NCBI GenBank assembly: GCA_947044405.1
Contig: CAMRHE010001070.1
Span: 62,001-126,000 of the forward strand
Direction: 5' to 3'
Source: Leptodactylus fallax
Lineage: Eukaryota; Chordata; Amphibia; Anura; Leptodactylidae
Length of the DNA stretch: 64,000 nucleotides
Shown here: piece by piece, positions 12,335 to 23,697 of the stretch
Layout of the letters: each line of letters starts with the position of its first letter
Numbering within the stretch: the stretch's first letter is position 1
The notes under the pieces: model-generated
Databases searched by the model: none
What the model saw: the letters and a program-made list of their open reading frames with translations, nothing else
Told to the model about the DNA's origin: nothing
Made by a program: the position numbers and the translations under genes

Positions 12335-12970
12335 AGTCACCCCCTCCTCAGTCACCCCCTCCTCAGTCACCCCCTCCTCAGTCACCCCCCAAGTCACCCC
12401 CTCCTCAGTCACCCCCTCCTCAGTCACCCCCCCCGTCACCCCCTCCCCTGTCACCCCCTCCTCAGTCACCCCCTCCCCTGTCACCCCCTCCTCAGTCACC
12501 CCCAAGTCACCCCCTCCTCAGTCACCCCCCCCCAAGTCACCCCCTCCTCAGTCACCCCCTCCCCTGTCACCCCCTCCTCAGTCACCCCCTCCCCGTCACC
12601 CCCTCCCCTGTCACCCCCTCCTCAGTCACCCCCCCTCGTCACCCCCTCCTCAGTCACCCCCCCCCCCCCCCCCTCCTCAGTCACCCCCTCCTCAGTCACC
12701 CCCTCCCCCCTCAGTCACCCCTCCTCAGTCACCCCCTCCTCAGTCACCCCCCTCCCCAGTCACCCCCTCCTCAGTCACCCCCTCCCCCTCCTCAGTCACC
12801 CCCTCCTCAGTCACCCCCCCAGTCACCCCCTCCTCAGTCACCTCCTCCTTAGTCACCCCCTCCTCAGTCACCCCCCCCGTCACCCCCTCCCCTGTCACCC
12901 CCCTCCTCAGTCACCCCCTCCTCAGTCACCCCCTCCCCTGTCACCCCCTCCTCAGTCACCCCCTCCCCTG
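12335..12970. repeat. C-rich 15-bp minisatellite upstream of the gene
   Basis: About 40 copies of AGTCACCCCCTCCTC, with variants CCCCTGTC and CCCCAAGTC. The + strand is almost pure pyrimidine apart from the AGTCA step. The complementary strand has repeated GGGGG and GGAGG runs suited to G-quadruplex or triplex structure. A 241-residue proline-rich open frame across it is an artefact of the 15-bp period. The array ends about 395 bp before the start codon. Confidence 0.95.
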
Positions 12971-13364
12971 CATTACTCATTAGTCTGACTTATTTAGAGG
13001 GTGACAAAGTTTATTTTTGTAACATTTGCAAACAAAAAGAAAAAGTTAATTCCAGCATGTAATCATTCTCACATGACAAAAAGTGGGGAACACCGAGGCT
13101 GGGGGAGAGACTGCAGGAGAGGGCAGAGACAGGGGCTGCAGGAGGATGAGACAGTCCACAAAGTTGGAGAGAACAATTGAGAGCGTGGAGCAGAGGAGAA
13201 GTTGTACAGGAGGAGTGGAGAGAGAGGGGGAGGGTCACAGGCTGAGAGAGAGGTGGGGGGCTGAGAGACTGAGCATCAGTGATCAGGAGCAGGGAGAGAG
13301 CGCACAGACAGCTCCACACTGATGCCATGCCTGCCAGTGCCAGCTGAGCTTTCCCACTGCCCAC
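12971..13364 (+). promoter_or_regulatory. PLXND1: Probable 5'UTR / promoter-proximal region of PLXND1
   Basis: About 390 bp between the C-rich minisatellite and the start codon. From about 13083 to 13320 it is strongly purine-rich, with many GAGAG and GGAG runs, as in TATA-less GAGA-rich leaders. No clear TATA box is seen at a useful distance, and the transcription start cannot be placed. Two short upstream ATGs lie close to the start. The one at 13327 has a stop at 13345-13347, and the one at 13322 overlaps the coding sequence in another frame. If present in the mRNA they could lower translation. No splice acceptor is evident before 13365. Confidence 0.5.
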
Positions 13365-14516
13365 ATGGCTCGTGCCCTTTGCATTGTGCTCAGCCTGATC
13401 GTCCTGCTGCTGCTGCTCCCGGCTTCTGGGCTGGAGCTGGTCGGCAGGTTCCAGTGCGCTCAGCCCACTAACAACTTCGCCGTGGACGGTGCAGGACACC
13501 GGGTCTACCTGGCGGCTGTCAACCACCTGTACCAGCTGAGCGCGGAGCTACGGCTGGAGCTGGAGGAGCACACCGGACCGGTGCAGGACTCCCCGCTGTG
13601 CCATGCCCCCCAAATCCCCGAGTCCTACTGCGAGTTCCCCAAGAGCTGGAGCCCCAACTATAACAAGATCCTGGAGCTGGACCCGGAGCAGGGGCTCCTC
13701 CTGGCTTGCGGCTCCGTTCACCAAGGACTTTGTGAGCTGCGCGTCCTGGGTAACATTACGCGGCGCGCTGCGCCATTCCCCCCGCGCAATGTGGTGCCAA
13801 GCATGCTGAATGTGGCTGCCAACCATGCCAATGCCTCCACAGTAGGGCTGCTGCTCAAGAGCCAAGAAGGGGACACCCGGCTCCTGGTAGGGGCCACCTA
13901 CACCGGCTATGGGAGCCAGTTCTTCTCCTGGAACACCAGTGTGGCCGATCTGCGCTTTGAGAATAGCCCTGAGATCTCTATTCGGGCGCTAAACCTCAGC
14001 CACCCCTCCAAGCTCTTCACCTTTGACATAAGCCCCTCGGATGATAATATCTTCAAGGTCAAGCAGGGAAGCAAGGTGCAGAACCGCATGGTGTTCGTGC
14101 GGGCCTTCCAGCAGGGCGGCTTTGGTTACCTGGCCATGAATGTAGATCCTTCCTCCACGGAGAAGGAGAGTCTGCCCAGCAGTGTCCTGGCCAGGATCTG
14201 CCTCAAGCCAGACCCCAGGGGGGAGCCGAGGAAGCTGACGGAGTCTTACATCCAGCTGAGGCTGCGCTGTGAGGGCCCCCCGGGTGTGCTCTATGGCCGA
14301 CTACTGTCAGTGTACGCGGAGCCCGGCCGGGTAGTCGGGGTGTTCGAGGGGAGGAGGGAGGCCGCGGTCTGTGCATTTAGGCTGCAGGAAGTGGGGAGTA
14401 AGATCCGCGGGGCCAGAAAGGGCTGCTTCGAGAGTCGGGACAATGGAGAGGCTTCAGTACTGTCAAGTGTGGTGCAAGGAAGTGGACCCAGCTGTGAGTG
14501 GAGGAACAACATCAAG
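13365..14516 (+). CDS. PLXND1: PLXND1 exon 1: signal peptide and most of the Sema domain
   Basis: Residues 1-384. The hydrophobic run LIVLLLLLPA (11-20) is a signal peptide with likely cleavage after ASG (about 22), so the product enters the secretory pathway and sits at the cell surface. The Sema beta-propeller, which binds semaphorins, begins near residue 28. Plexin-D1-specific stretches include SMLNVAANHANASTVGL (146-162) and LLVGATYTGYGS (173-184), with KLTESYIQL (290-298) further on. Potential N-glycosylation sites are N130, N156, N190 and N210. The start ATG has G at +4 but C at -3, so its context is moderate. Relative to the human protein as I recall it, frog exon 1 lacks several Ala/Pro-rich insertions. 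The exon ends after Lys384 in phase 0 at a GTAAAG donor. A second donor, GTAATG, lies six bases on. Confidence 0.97.
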
Positions 14517-14837
14517 GTAAAGGTAATGCACCCAAACTAGCTGTAAGTTATATAGGTATAAGTGCTGAGGGTGTGAGAGCTTGGGTATCCTTTAAGAAAT
14601 ATTGCATGTCTCCAAGAAGTGTGTGTAAGGTGCACCCTAATTCTTGAGTTTAAAGGGTTAATGAACAACTTGACAAAATCTAGACTCCCTTTCCCAACTC
14701 TATACTGAAGTCACCACTAAAACCCTTTGGTACTGCTTAGAGATTTCTGTAAGGTCGCCATAGCCATTGCACTAAGAATCTGTTAGTAGTGCAACCTCAG
14801 GCTTTGGGCTTATAATCATGTTAGTGGACCAGAAAGC

Positions 14838-14999
14838 AGTAACGGACTGAGATTCCTTGGGACCACCAGATAAAGTGACCCCCAAGGAAATAGACCATAG
14901 AGGCCATGAGATTTGGGTGTCTTCTGCTGGACCATTATTGTGTTAGAGCCTGAGCCCCCGGGGAATCCTCTGTTACTCTAGTGGGCCAGTCTGACACTG
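14838..14999 (-). repeat. Dispersed repeat family R, copy 2
   Basis: Reverse-oriented copy. On the minus strand it contains CAGAGGATTCCCC, AATGGTCCAGCAGAAGACAC and CCAAGGAATCTCAGTCCG. It ends in CACTG on the + strand right side. It is diverged from copies 1 and 3. Confidence 0.7.
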
Positions 15000-15141
15000 C
15001 CAGGATGGATGGATGGACCCCATAGTGCCTGCTTACAGTAAAGGAGTAGGTCAGGTGATCCATCCCAGCCAATCGGCTTTATTGAAAATATTGTACCTCT
15101 TATTGGTGACACAATAATTTGAAAAAGATTGTATGAAGACA

Positions 15142-15578
15142 ATGGGATCAATGAGAATCCAGTGGGATCAATGAGAATGCAGAGGGATCAATGAGAATCC
15201 AGTGGGATCAATGAGAATCCAGAGGGATCAATGAGAAACCAGTGGGATCAATGAGAATCCAATGGGATCAATGAGAAACCAGTGGGATCAATGAGAATCC
15301 AATGGGATCAATGAGAATCCAGTGGGATCAATGAGAATCCAGTGGGATCAATGAGAATCCAGTGGGATCAATGAGAATCCAGAGGGATCAATGACCCGCG
15401 GGGTTTTAGAATCCAGAGGCGATCACATTAGAATCCACTTTATGGGATCAATGAGAATCCAGGGCGTCCTGCCGGCGGCCCCTTCAATGGGACCAATGCA
15501 GAATCTAATGGCGATTAATGAGACTCCAGACGCAGCTGGATCAATGAGAATCCAGTGGGATCAATGAGAACTCCAGGG
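15142..15578. repeat. 20-bp minisatellite with degenerate tail
   Basis: About 13 regular copies of TGGGATCAATGAGAATCCAG to about 15405. A disordered region to 15578 follows, where partial copies (GATCAATGA, AGAATCCA) are separated by unrelated GC-rich insertions. Confidence 0.93.
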
Positions 15579-17873
15579 GGACTCAGTGGATCTCCGGCCA
15601 CGTTTTTTGCGTCCCTGTGGTGATAAATTTGACTTAGTGTGTCTTTTGAGTCTCAGTTTCTATCAGAGCTGCAAACACAATTTCAAGAATTGCACTTGTA
15701 TGTCAGGGTGGCGCACATTTTGTACAACGGAAACTCCACGGCCAACATTCTCCCAGCTGAGGGTCTGTTTCCTGGATCCAGTCTACAACCGGGAGCAACA
15801 CTCACAGGCCAAATGTTCCTGCTACCATTGACAGTTAGATTGTACCTCATTGACGTTTGTGTCTGTCAATCCAAGATGTTTCTGCAGCTGGCATTTTCGC
15901 TGGTGCAATTACAGGAAACGGCAGCTGTGCGAAGATTAGGTTTTCTATCTATCTAGACCTAAACTGCATTGGGGTGACTGCTGGTCTGGCTATGGGGGAT
16001 CCCAGGCCACGGTTAACAGCACCAAGTGCCATCGGCCTAGAAAGGACCCCACTGACTATAATGAGGTCTCTTGGGTGTCTGTGGTTTTTACTGCCGTTGT
16101 GCGCACAGGACTTTTCAACCAGTGATTTTGGCTGATGTTGCGAGAAATCCTCTGACGCAGATGTGGACGTAGCCTTTCTGTTCACTGACAGTAAGCAGAG
16201 ATCTTAAAGCTGATGAGGAACTGAAATTGAAAGTATACTAAAAATATGCAAAACTTACAAAAACGTAAAACCGCGTAAAGTATGGCAGACCCCTATAACG
16301 GCTTGAATTTAGAATTTGGCGCTGCTGATCCCTATTTGTCCCGGCCCATCATAGGTAATAAATAAACTATAATAAAGGTGATTAATCATGGGTGACACCA
16401 AAGGGGCGATTACGCTTTTAAGAAATCGCCTTTTAGCCTGAGGCCTGTGACCAGACCTTAAAGATGCGAAATTCCCCTGGAATCTGCTGAGGTCACTCCT
16501 CCATAATTGTTAGACATATGTTCTCTGGTTCCCACACACGGCACCTTTACAAACTGAGGACTGACCCTTTGCTGAGGATGACCTCTCTGTAGTATCGAGG
16601 GCATGCTCTGCATGACTGACCTTATGCAGTTTATTTATAGCCTGGCTGAGAGAGTTGTCAGATATCATCTGCCTGCCATACTGGCACTTGTTGTTCCACG
16701 ACCTCCTCTTTGTATTGGTTTCTGGTTATGTGCACAGTGGGATCAGCCATTGAAAACTCTAGGGGCTAGCAACATCAGGGAGGCACGAGGCACGTTCGCC
16801 CTCATACCTCCCTAAAGTTCTTAGGGGGTTTAATAGGCAGAATATTATTGCACTGCTCCTTCCCCATGTAAGCAGTTCTGGCAATGGTGGCCACAATGAA
16901 AAATCAGCAGAATAGCAAAGTGTGAACCTGGCTCTACTAATAGGAAATATTTACACAAATAATGTTACTTTGTATCCAGTCAGCAGGAAACCCAATCATT
17001 AAAATAAGAGGCAATGATGTCACTCTGCATGTACGCTTTCTGCGGCAAACAGGTCGCGGTTGTCAAGTCAGCCATAGACTAACAGGAATGGGATCGTGTT
17101 TTATTGCTTGTTCTAGTAAAAAAGGAAGCAAAGTGGTGGATTTTATGGACTGAGCAAACTTCCTCTGACTCCTTGTAGAAGGATATATCTCAGGAGAGGT
17201 GTAAAGACGGACACGGCCCTTGTTGTGTCTGCAGGTCGCAAAATACATGCTGACACCAAAATGTGAGGTTGTAATGAGTCTTTGTTACAATGTATCAGTG
17301 CAGGTAAATGTATCAGTCTGGAGTCCGGGCTGTGTAGCTCACAGAGGATTGTCTAGACTGGATACAATTGTAGCAAAGCCTCAGATGTGGTAAGTATGAG
17401 GATGACAAGTTTTAGGCCACGTTCACACACAGTTTTTCTATTGCGTTATTTTCATGCTCAAAGTTTGCATTGCAGTTTTTATGGTGTTTTTTGCCCTTGC
17501 ATGGGGGGCGCTATTCATTCTTATAGAGAATTGGGTTAGATCTGGTCACAGAGGTTCTTCGCAGTAAAAAGTTACCAAAAATCCGCTTGTGTGAAACCAG
17601 CTAAAAGCCTCTAAATATAGTGAAACGCATTCCCATTCACTGACATGGAGCAGAGATTGTGAAAGTGGTGAGACACTAAAACATAGAGTAGAAGTTTTTG
17701 CAGAACTTTTTTTTTTGATAGTCTTAGAGGCCTATAAATCACACAGGAAGCAATATAAGATTATGGGAAAAAGTTGCAAAAAAAATAAAATTCGAAATTA
17801 AAAATTCAAAAATGTTAAATTTTAGCAAGAAAGTTTTCCTGTCCCATCTGTATCCTGTATACGGGAAACGCAG

Positions 17874-18031
17874 AGGCGTAACTTCAAGCTCCCGGGCCCC
17901 AGTGCAAAATTTATAATGGGACCCGACTTACCATGTGCTATCTGTATGATGTAGAGAGGCCTTTGGGCCCCCTCAGGCTCCAGGGCCCGGTAGCGTCTGT
18001 TCCCTCTGCGCCCTCTATAGTTACACCCCAA
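17874..18031. mobile_element. MITE-like element with GGCGTAACT ends
   Basis: The left side reads GGCGTAACTTCAAGCTCCC, and the right side, inverted, reads GGTGTAACTATAGAGGGCG. Internal GGGCCC-rich motifs are repeated. A related fragment with GGGCGTAGGTATAGGGG is at about 46052-46140. The terminal match is only partial and I see no target duplication. Confidence 0.45.
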
Positions 18032-18429
18032 TAGCCCCTGGTTTGCATTATTTGTGACTTCAGCGTCAGTGCTATATGGGGTATTTCCAGTAATGGGGTA
18101 CAGGTGAATCTGACCTACATATGCTACAAAAATTCCCAAAAATATTTCTTAAAAATGCATTTGCACAAATTTCCCAATATTTCTTGATTAAATCTCTTCT
18201 CAGTAACAGGGTGTGATGTCATTCTTTATAGTTCTATAAAACCACTGAGCACAGGCAGAGATTTTCTGCAGATTTGCCAGTGAGTTTTTGAAGGAATCCA
18301 GCAATGTAGTGTTGTGAAATTTCACAAGAATTTAGAAATGTGTCACAAATAGTGAAAAACATCCTGCCATTAAATTGGTAAAAGTTTTGTTACCATCTTG
18401 AGTCATTTCCTTTCTTTTGCTCCCTTCAT

Positions 18430-18640
18430 AATTAAAGCAGCTTTCAAAATTCTGGTTGCCCTTGGAAACAGACAACAATTTAGCTTCACTTTGTTGTCAG
18501 ACATGTGACCTGGCATAGCAACGTGGATGATAAAGAAAAAAGTCCATCGAGTGCAATTTATAACCGCTTATCTCTGATCGAATACTTGTTATCTAAGCTC
18601 CCACAATGCACTGCTCTCCGGTAACAGGAAACAAGCAGTA
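18430..18640 (+). repeat. Dispersed repeat, inverted relative of 20085-20205
   Basis: Shares GCAGCTTTCAAA, GGTTGCCCTTGGAAACAGAC, TTGTTGTCAGA and AATGCACTGCTCTCCGGTAACAG with the reverse complement of 20085-20205. The family is not recognised. Confidence 0.55.
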
Positions 18641-20084
18641 TTCTGTATGCAGCTTGGGGTGTGACTGGAGTATAAACCATATTGGAATTGAAAATCAGTA
18701 TAGCAAAGGTAACATTAGTCAACATTATATGGGTTCTACCTATTTACTAGCATAGACACCGTAGACAGGCCCACGACTAAGAAGTGGGTGGAGTCAAACC
18801 ATGTAGCTCCACCCACTTACTAGCCCATAATATCACTGTAATGACAACACACCTTAGTCTTATTGTTAATGTATGTCATAATTTGAGGCAGATTTGATCA
18901 TAGTTGCAGGGTGACAATCCTAATGGGAGCTGTCATGGCGGCCATATTGATTACTCAGCTTTCCCAGAAACAGATACAACTCTCACTGGATACTGGAAAT
19001 CAAGCTGGTCTAGTGAGTCATAGGTAATGCAGTCTGGGAACAGGTATGTAAATGAGCTCTCCTCTAGAAGGAAGAACGCTGCGTCTCTAGTGCCACCTAT
19101 AGGTAGCTATCCTGTAAGTCAATGCCCGACCCAATAAGAAGCCTTGCAACTAGAGAACTTTATTATAGGACGACTCAATGTCTGCTGTTTATTGGAGGAT
19201 TTTATTTTTCTGTCTTATGGGTGACTACTGGGTGTAGGTGCAGATTTATCAGGGAGTGGAGGGGGAGGAAGCGCCTGCTGTGTGACCCTGACTCCAGCTG
19301 TGTGAGCAGACCTTGCAGTGGGACCCTCTTATCAGTCCTGGGGACAGGTTACAATATCCAGCATGTTCCCTGGGAACAATGGGCTTTATGACAGTGTATA
19401 CACAGCTCTGCGCCATTGACCTTTATGGACACACACCTGGACACAGTACTCTGAGAGTATCGCTGCAGCGGCAGTGGCGAGGTCACACACTGATCACTAC
19501 AGGTGCTGGGGCTTATTGACCGCACAATGTACAGGAGATGACAGAGCGCCATATAACAGTAAAGTCCTGATTGTTAAACCGCCTGCACAATGCACGAGTT
19601 TCACTACATACTGCAAAAAAAAAAAAAATCCAAAAGTAAAAAACTGGCTAGTTTCCAGATTTTAGTAGGATCGCAGAATTCTCTCTCTCTGGTCTGGTCT
19701 AATTTTTTATTTTTTTTTTATCTTCTCGTTTTCCTGTCAAATTTCAGATTTTATCTCGATTAAACGTCTAATTACATCTAAATGCCGGAGGATTATTTTT
19801 GACGGCTGCTATTTTTGTCCGAGAAGAAGTTTCGGATATTTTTGTACTTGTTTGTTACAGTCGGTAATTATATTAAAACTATTACATTGTATCGAAGATG
19901 GGAGGAAAAGGGGTTAATGTATTAAAGGGACGTCAAACCTGCATGTTGATCTATTGCTCCCTGTTATCAGCCATTCTAGGACCCTCTAATACAATTACAT
20001 AAGATGTTGAAGATGAAAATTCCTGTAAATTTTTTGCTATGATTTTCATGTTTTCTTCTCCATTCACATCTAAAGCTCCAGCCA

Positions 20085-20205
20085 GAGTTCTGTTACCAGA
20101 GAGCAGTGCATTATGGGAGCTCACATATCTGACAACAGGGGGGATGAACTGCCGTCTGTTTCCAAGGGCAACCAGCAAAAAAAAATTTGAAAGCAGCTTT
20201 GGAGG
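20085..20205 (-). repeat. Dispersed repeat, inverted relative of 18430-18640
   Basis: Minus-strand copy of the same unnamed family. The shared motifs include the TTGCCCTTGGAAACAGAC block and the CATAATGCACTGCTCTCTGG block. Confidence 0.55.
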
Positions 20206-20622
20206 TGAATGGAGGAAATAGCGTGAAAATCAATACGGCGAAGTAACTCAGCTTTTTTATGTACGTCTACCCATCCATAAAACATGCAGGACTCTGTGAC
20301 GCGATACTCGATCCCGCTATATATTTACGTTGTCGCTTTATGAGAGGGTTGTGGATTTCAAGATGCCAGAAGAGTGAATTCCGACTCCTCTTTTAGCCAA
20401 TAAAGCATTTTCTGGGAGGGAAATAAAGAGTTAGTTTGTTTTCCCACGTCCTCTGTCCCCGGCGCCTTAATGAGTCACAGACGCTCGGATCCCGCACTGA
20501 GCTCACAGCTGCTCCATTTCCCACGTCCTCTTCGTGTGGAAATCCGGGAATAGTGGGACGTAGCCGGGAGCCCCTTTACCCTGCACAAGCCAGCAGTGAG
20601 GGACTATTTCTGTGCCCCTTAA

Positions 20623-20975
20623 AGGGGACCTTTCGCCACCTCCTCCAACTTTTTTGCATCCTTTAACAGACTCCTTTCCACTTTGTATTGGCACAGTTAG
20701 AATTTTTTCTCTAGTCCCCACCATTCCTGAGTAATCAGTCCTGTTAGTTTCAGCACCCAATATGCTAATTAGGTTCCTTACTGTCAGGTAGGCGGGCTCA
20801 GACTGTCTGCTCCAACTCAGGACCTGCCCACTTCACTGTACATAGCCTAATTGGCGTATTGGGTTCTGAAAAAGGACTGATTTCTCAGGAATGACGGAGG
20901 CTAGAGAAACAATTCCAACTGTGCCAGCTGGGCTATTAAAGGATGGAAAGAGGTGGAGGTGGTGAGACATCATCT
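20623..20975. mobile_element. TTAA-flanked fold-back MITE, copy A
   Basis: A 353-bp element flanked by TTAA at 20619-20622 and 20976-20979. The left end is AGGGGACCTTTCGCCACCTC, and the right end is an imperfect inverse (GGTGGTGAGACATCATCT). The whole element folds back: the CCCACCATTCCTGAG..CCTAATT arm pairs with TAATT..CTCAGGAATG. TTAA duplication is typical of piggyBac and Kolobok elements. It has no coding capacity. Confidence 0.78.
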
Positions 20976-20994
20976 TTAAGATCACTTATCTCAT

Positions 20995-21092
20995 TGGTCT
21001 GAACCTGTGGCCCTCCAGCTGTTGCAAAAGTGCAACAGATGTCAGGGCATGCTGGGAGTTGTAGTTTTGCAGAAGCTAAAGACCACAGATTG
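20995..21092. mobile_element. Degenerate MITE of the CTCCAGCTGTTGC family
   Basis: Contains GGCCCTCCAGCTGTTGCAAA and the inverted partner GCATGCTGGGAGTTGTAGTT TTGCAG, the same arm motifs as the hAT-type MITE at 10716-10873. Ends are eroded, and no target duplication is visible. It lies between two TTAA-flanked MITEs. Confidence 0.6.
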
Positions 21093-21124
21093 TGTCTATG
21101 TGCATAGCTGTAAATCCACTTTAA

Positions 21125-21520
21125 AGAGGACCTTTCACCATCTCCAACAACTCCAGTTCTTTACATCATGTAATAGGCACTGCTCCACTGATTCTGGCAC
21201 AGTTAAAAAAATTTTCTAGCCCCCACCATTCCTGAGCAATCATTGTTGTTAGTTTTGGTACCTGATACACTATTTAGTCTCTGTACTGTCAGGTGGGTGG
21301 TGGCAAGTAGGAGAAGACAAGGGCTGTGATTCTGAGCTCTGACACCGCCCACCTGACAGTACAGAGCTTAAATAGCACATCAGGCACCAAAACTAACTGT
21401 GCTTATTGCTCAGGAATGGTGGGGGCTAGAGAGAAAATTGCAACTGTGCTGGAATCAGTGGAATGTTGGCTATTAACAGATGCAGAGAACTTTAATTGTG
21501 GAGGCGGTGAAAGATCCTCT
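21125..21520. mobile_element. TTAA-type fold-back MITE, copy B
   Basis: The left end is AGAGGACCTTTCACC after TTAA (21121-21124). The right end, GGTGAAAGATCCTCT, is a near-perfect inverse, followed by TTAT, a one-base decay of TTAA. The internal arms pair (CCACCATTCCTGAGCAAT with ATTGCTCAGGAATGGTGG). It is clearly the same family as copy A, 500 bp upstream. Confidence 0.78.
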
Positions 21521-21608
21521 TTATGCATATTTTGGGTATTGAAGAGTGAGCAATTGTCTAATCTAATGTTATTACTGGAGGGATAATGTACAGCTGTGGG
21601 GACAGATG

Positions 21609-21791
21609 CAGTGTTGGACTGGTCCAGAGTACCAGAGGACCCTCCATTGGGCCCAGACTCAAACCGAACAATGGTCCAGCAGAAGACACCCGAATTTGAT
21701 GAGTACTATGGTTTATTTCCTAGGGGTTGTTGGAGGGTGGGCCCCAGAATCGTTTTATATAGGGGTCCCATAGAACCTCAGTCTGACACTG
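21609..21791 (+). repeat. Dispersed repeat family R, copy 3 (uninterrupted)
   Basis: Runs from CAGTGTTGGACTGG to CAGTCTGACACTG. It has intact TTTCCTAGGGGTTG at about 21716-21730, the empty counterpart of the MITE insertion site in copy 1. Confidence 0.75.
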
Positions 21792-22026
21792 CCTCTAAGA
21801 ATACAGCCTGCCACAAGTGGTGTCTTAATTCTGTCAGGACGGATTTTGGGGAGGAATTTCAAGTGGTCTTCCATCTCAGATTCCTCTCCAAATTTCAGGC
21901 CTGTGGAACTCGCAGATATTCGCTTTTCCATCACAGTGTTGATGGCTGATTCGGCTCAGACACAATAGGCCGTCGCTGCCTGCCACTGAAATGGGAGATT
22001 CCAACCAGAATCTGGAGGTGGATTCC

Positions 22027-23697
22027 TCCATGCGATCTGATTACTCTGTGTGATCTATTTCCTCCGTGCGATCTGATTCCTCCGTGCGATCTGAATCCTC
22101 CGTGCGATCTGAATCCTCCGTGCGATCTGATTCCTCCGTGCGATCTGATTCCTCCGTGCGATCTGAATCCTCCGTGCGATCTGAATCCTCTGTGCGATCT
22201 GAATCCTCCGTGCGATCTGATTCCTCCGTGGGGTCTGATTCCTCCGTGCGATCTGATTCCTCCGTGCGATCTGATTCCTCCGTGCGATCTATTTCCTCCG
22301 TGCGATCTGATTCCTCCGTGCGATCTGATTCCTCCGTGCGATCTGATTCCTCCGTGCGATCTGAATCCTCTGTGCGATCTGATTCCTCCGTGCGATCTGA
22401 ATCCTCCGTGCGATCTGAATCCTCCGTGCGATCTGATTCCTCCGTGCGATCTGATTCCTCCGTGCGATCTGAATCCTCCGTGCGATCTGAATCCTCCGTG
22501 CGATCTGATTCCTCCGTGCGATCTGATTCCTCCGTGCGATCTGAATCCTCCGTGCGATCTGATTCCTCCGTGCGATCTGATTCCTCCGTGCGATCTGATT
22601 CCTCCGTGCGATCTATTTCCTCCGTGCGATCTGATTCCTCCGTGCGATCTGAATCCTCCGTGCGATCTGATTCCTCCGTGCGATCTGATTCCTCCGTGCG
22701 ATCTGATTCCTCCGTGCGATCTGAATCCTCCGTGCGATCTGAATCCTCCGTGCGATCTGATTCCTCCGTGCGATCTGATTCCTCCGTGCGATCTGAATCC
22801 TCCGTGCGATCTGAATCCTCCGTGCGATCTGATTCCTCCGTGCGATCTGATTCCTCCGTGCGATCTGAATCCTCTGTGCGATCTGATTCCTCCGTGGGGT
22901 CTGATTCCTCCGTGCGATCTATTTCCTCCGTGCGATCTGATTCCTCCGTGCGATCTGATTCCTCCGTGCGATCTGAATCCTCCGTGCGATCTGAATCCTC
23001 TGTGCGATCTGATTCCTCCGTGCGATCTGATTCCTCCGTGCGATCTGAATCCTCTGTGCGGTCTGATTCCTCTGTGCGATCTGATTCCTCCGTGCGATCT
23101 ATTTCCTCCGTGCGATCTGATTCCTCCGTGCGATCTGATTCCTCCGTGCGATCTGATTCCTCCGTGCGATCTGATTCCTCCGTGCGATCTGAATCCTCCG
23201 TGCGATCTGATTCCTCCGTGCGATCTGATTCCTCCGTGCGATCTGAATCCTCTGTGCGATCTGATTCCTCCGTGCGATCTGATTCCTCCGTGCGATCTGA
23301 ATCCTCCGTGCGATCTGATTCCTCCGTGCGATCTGATTCCTCCGTGCGATCTGTCCTCCGTGCGATCTGATTCCTCCGTGCGATCTGATTCCTCCGTGCG
23401 ATCTGATTCCTCCGTGCGATCTGATTCCTCCGTGCGATCTGATTCCTCCGTGCGATCTGAATCCTCCGTGCGATCTGATTCCTCCGTGCGATCTGATTCC
23501 TCCGTGCGATCTGATTCCTCCGCTGCGATCTGAATCCTCTGTGCGATCTGATCCCTGATCTGATTCCTCCGTGCGATCTGAATCCTCTGTGCGATCTGAA
23601 TCCTCTGTGCGATCTGATTCCTCCATGCGATCTGATTCCTCTGGGCAATCTGATTCCTCCATGTGATCTGAATCCTCCGTGCGATCTGATTCCTCCG
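22027..23697. repeat. 18-bp minisatellite, about 90 copies
   Basis: Unit GATTCCTCCGTGCGATCT, with frequent GAATCC and less common ATTTCC, GGGGTCT and TCTGTG variants. The period divides by three, so long frames stay open on both strands (SDSSVR repeats on plus; DRTEES, RSHGGI and QIARRN on minus). There is no intact start context, splice signal or codon bias to support a gene. Confidence 0.97.

Noticed and set aside
12258..12983. Proline-rich 241-codon frame
   Set aside because: It is a translation of the C-rich 15-bp minisatellite. Indels in the array shift its frame between SVTPS and QSPPP registers.
13365..14540. Exon 1 read on as a 391-codon complete gene
   Set aside because: The last seven codons lie past a good GT donor, and the frame continues exactly in exon 2, as expected for plexin-D1.
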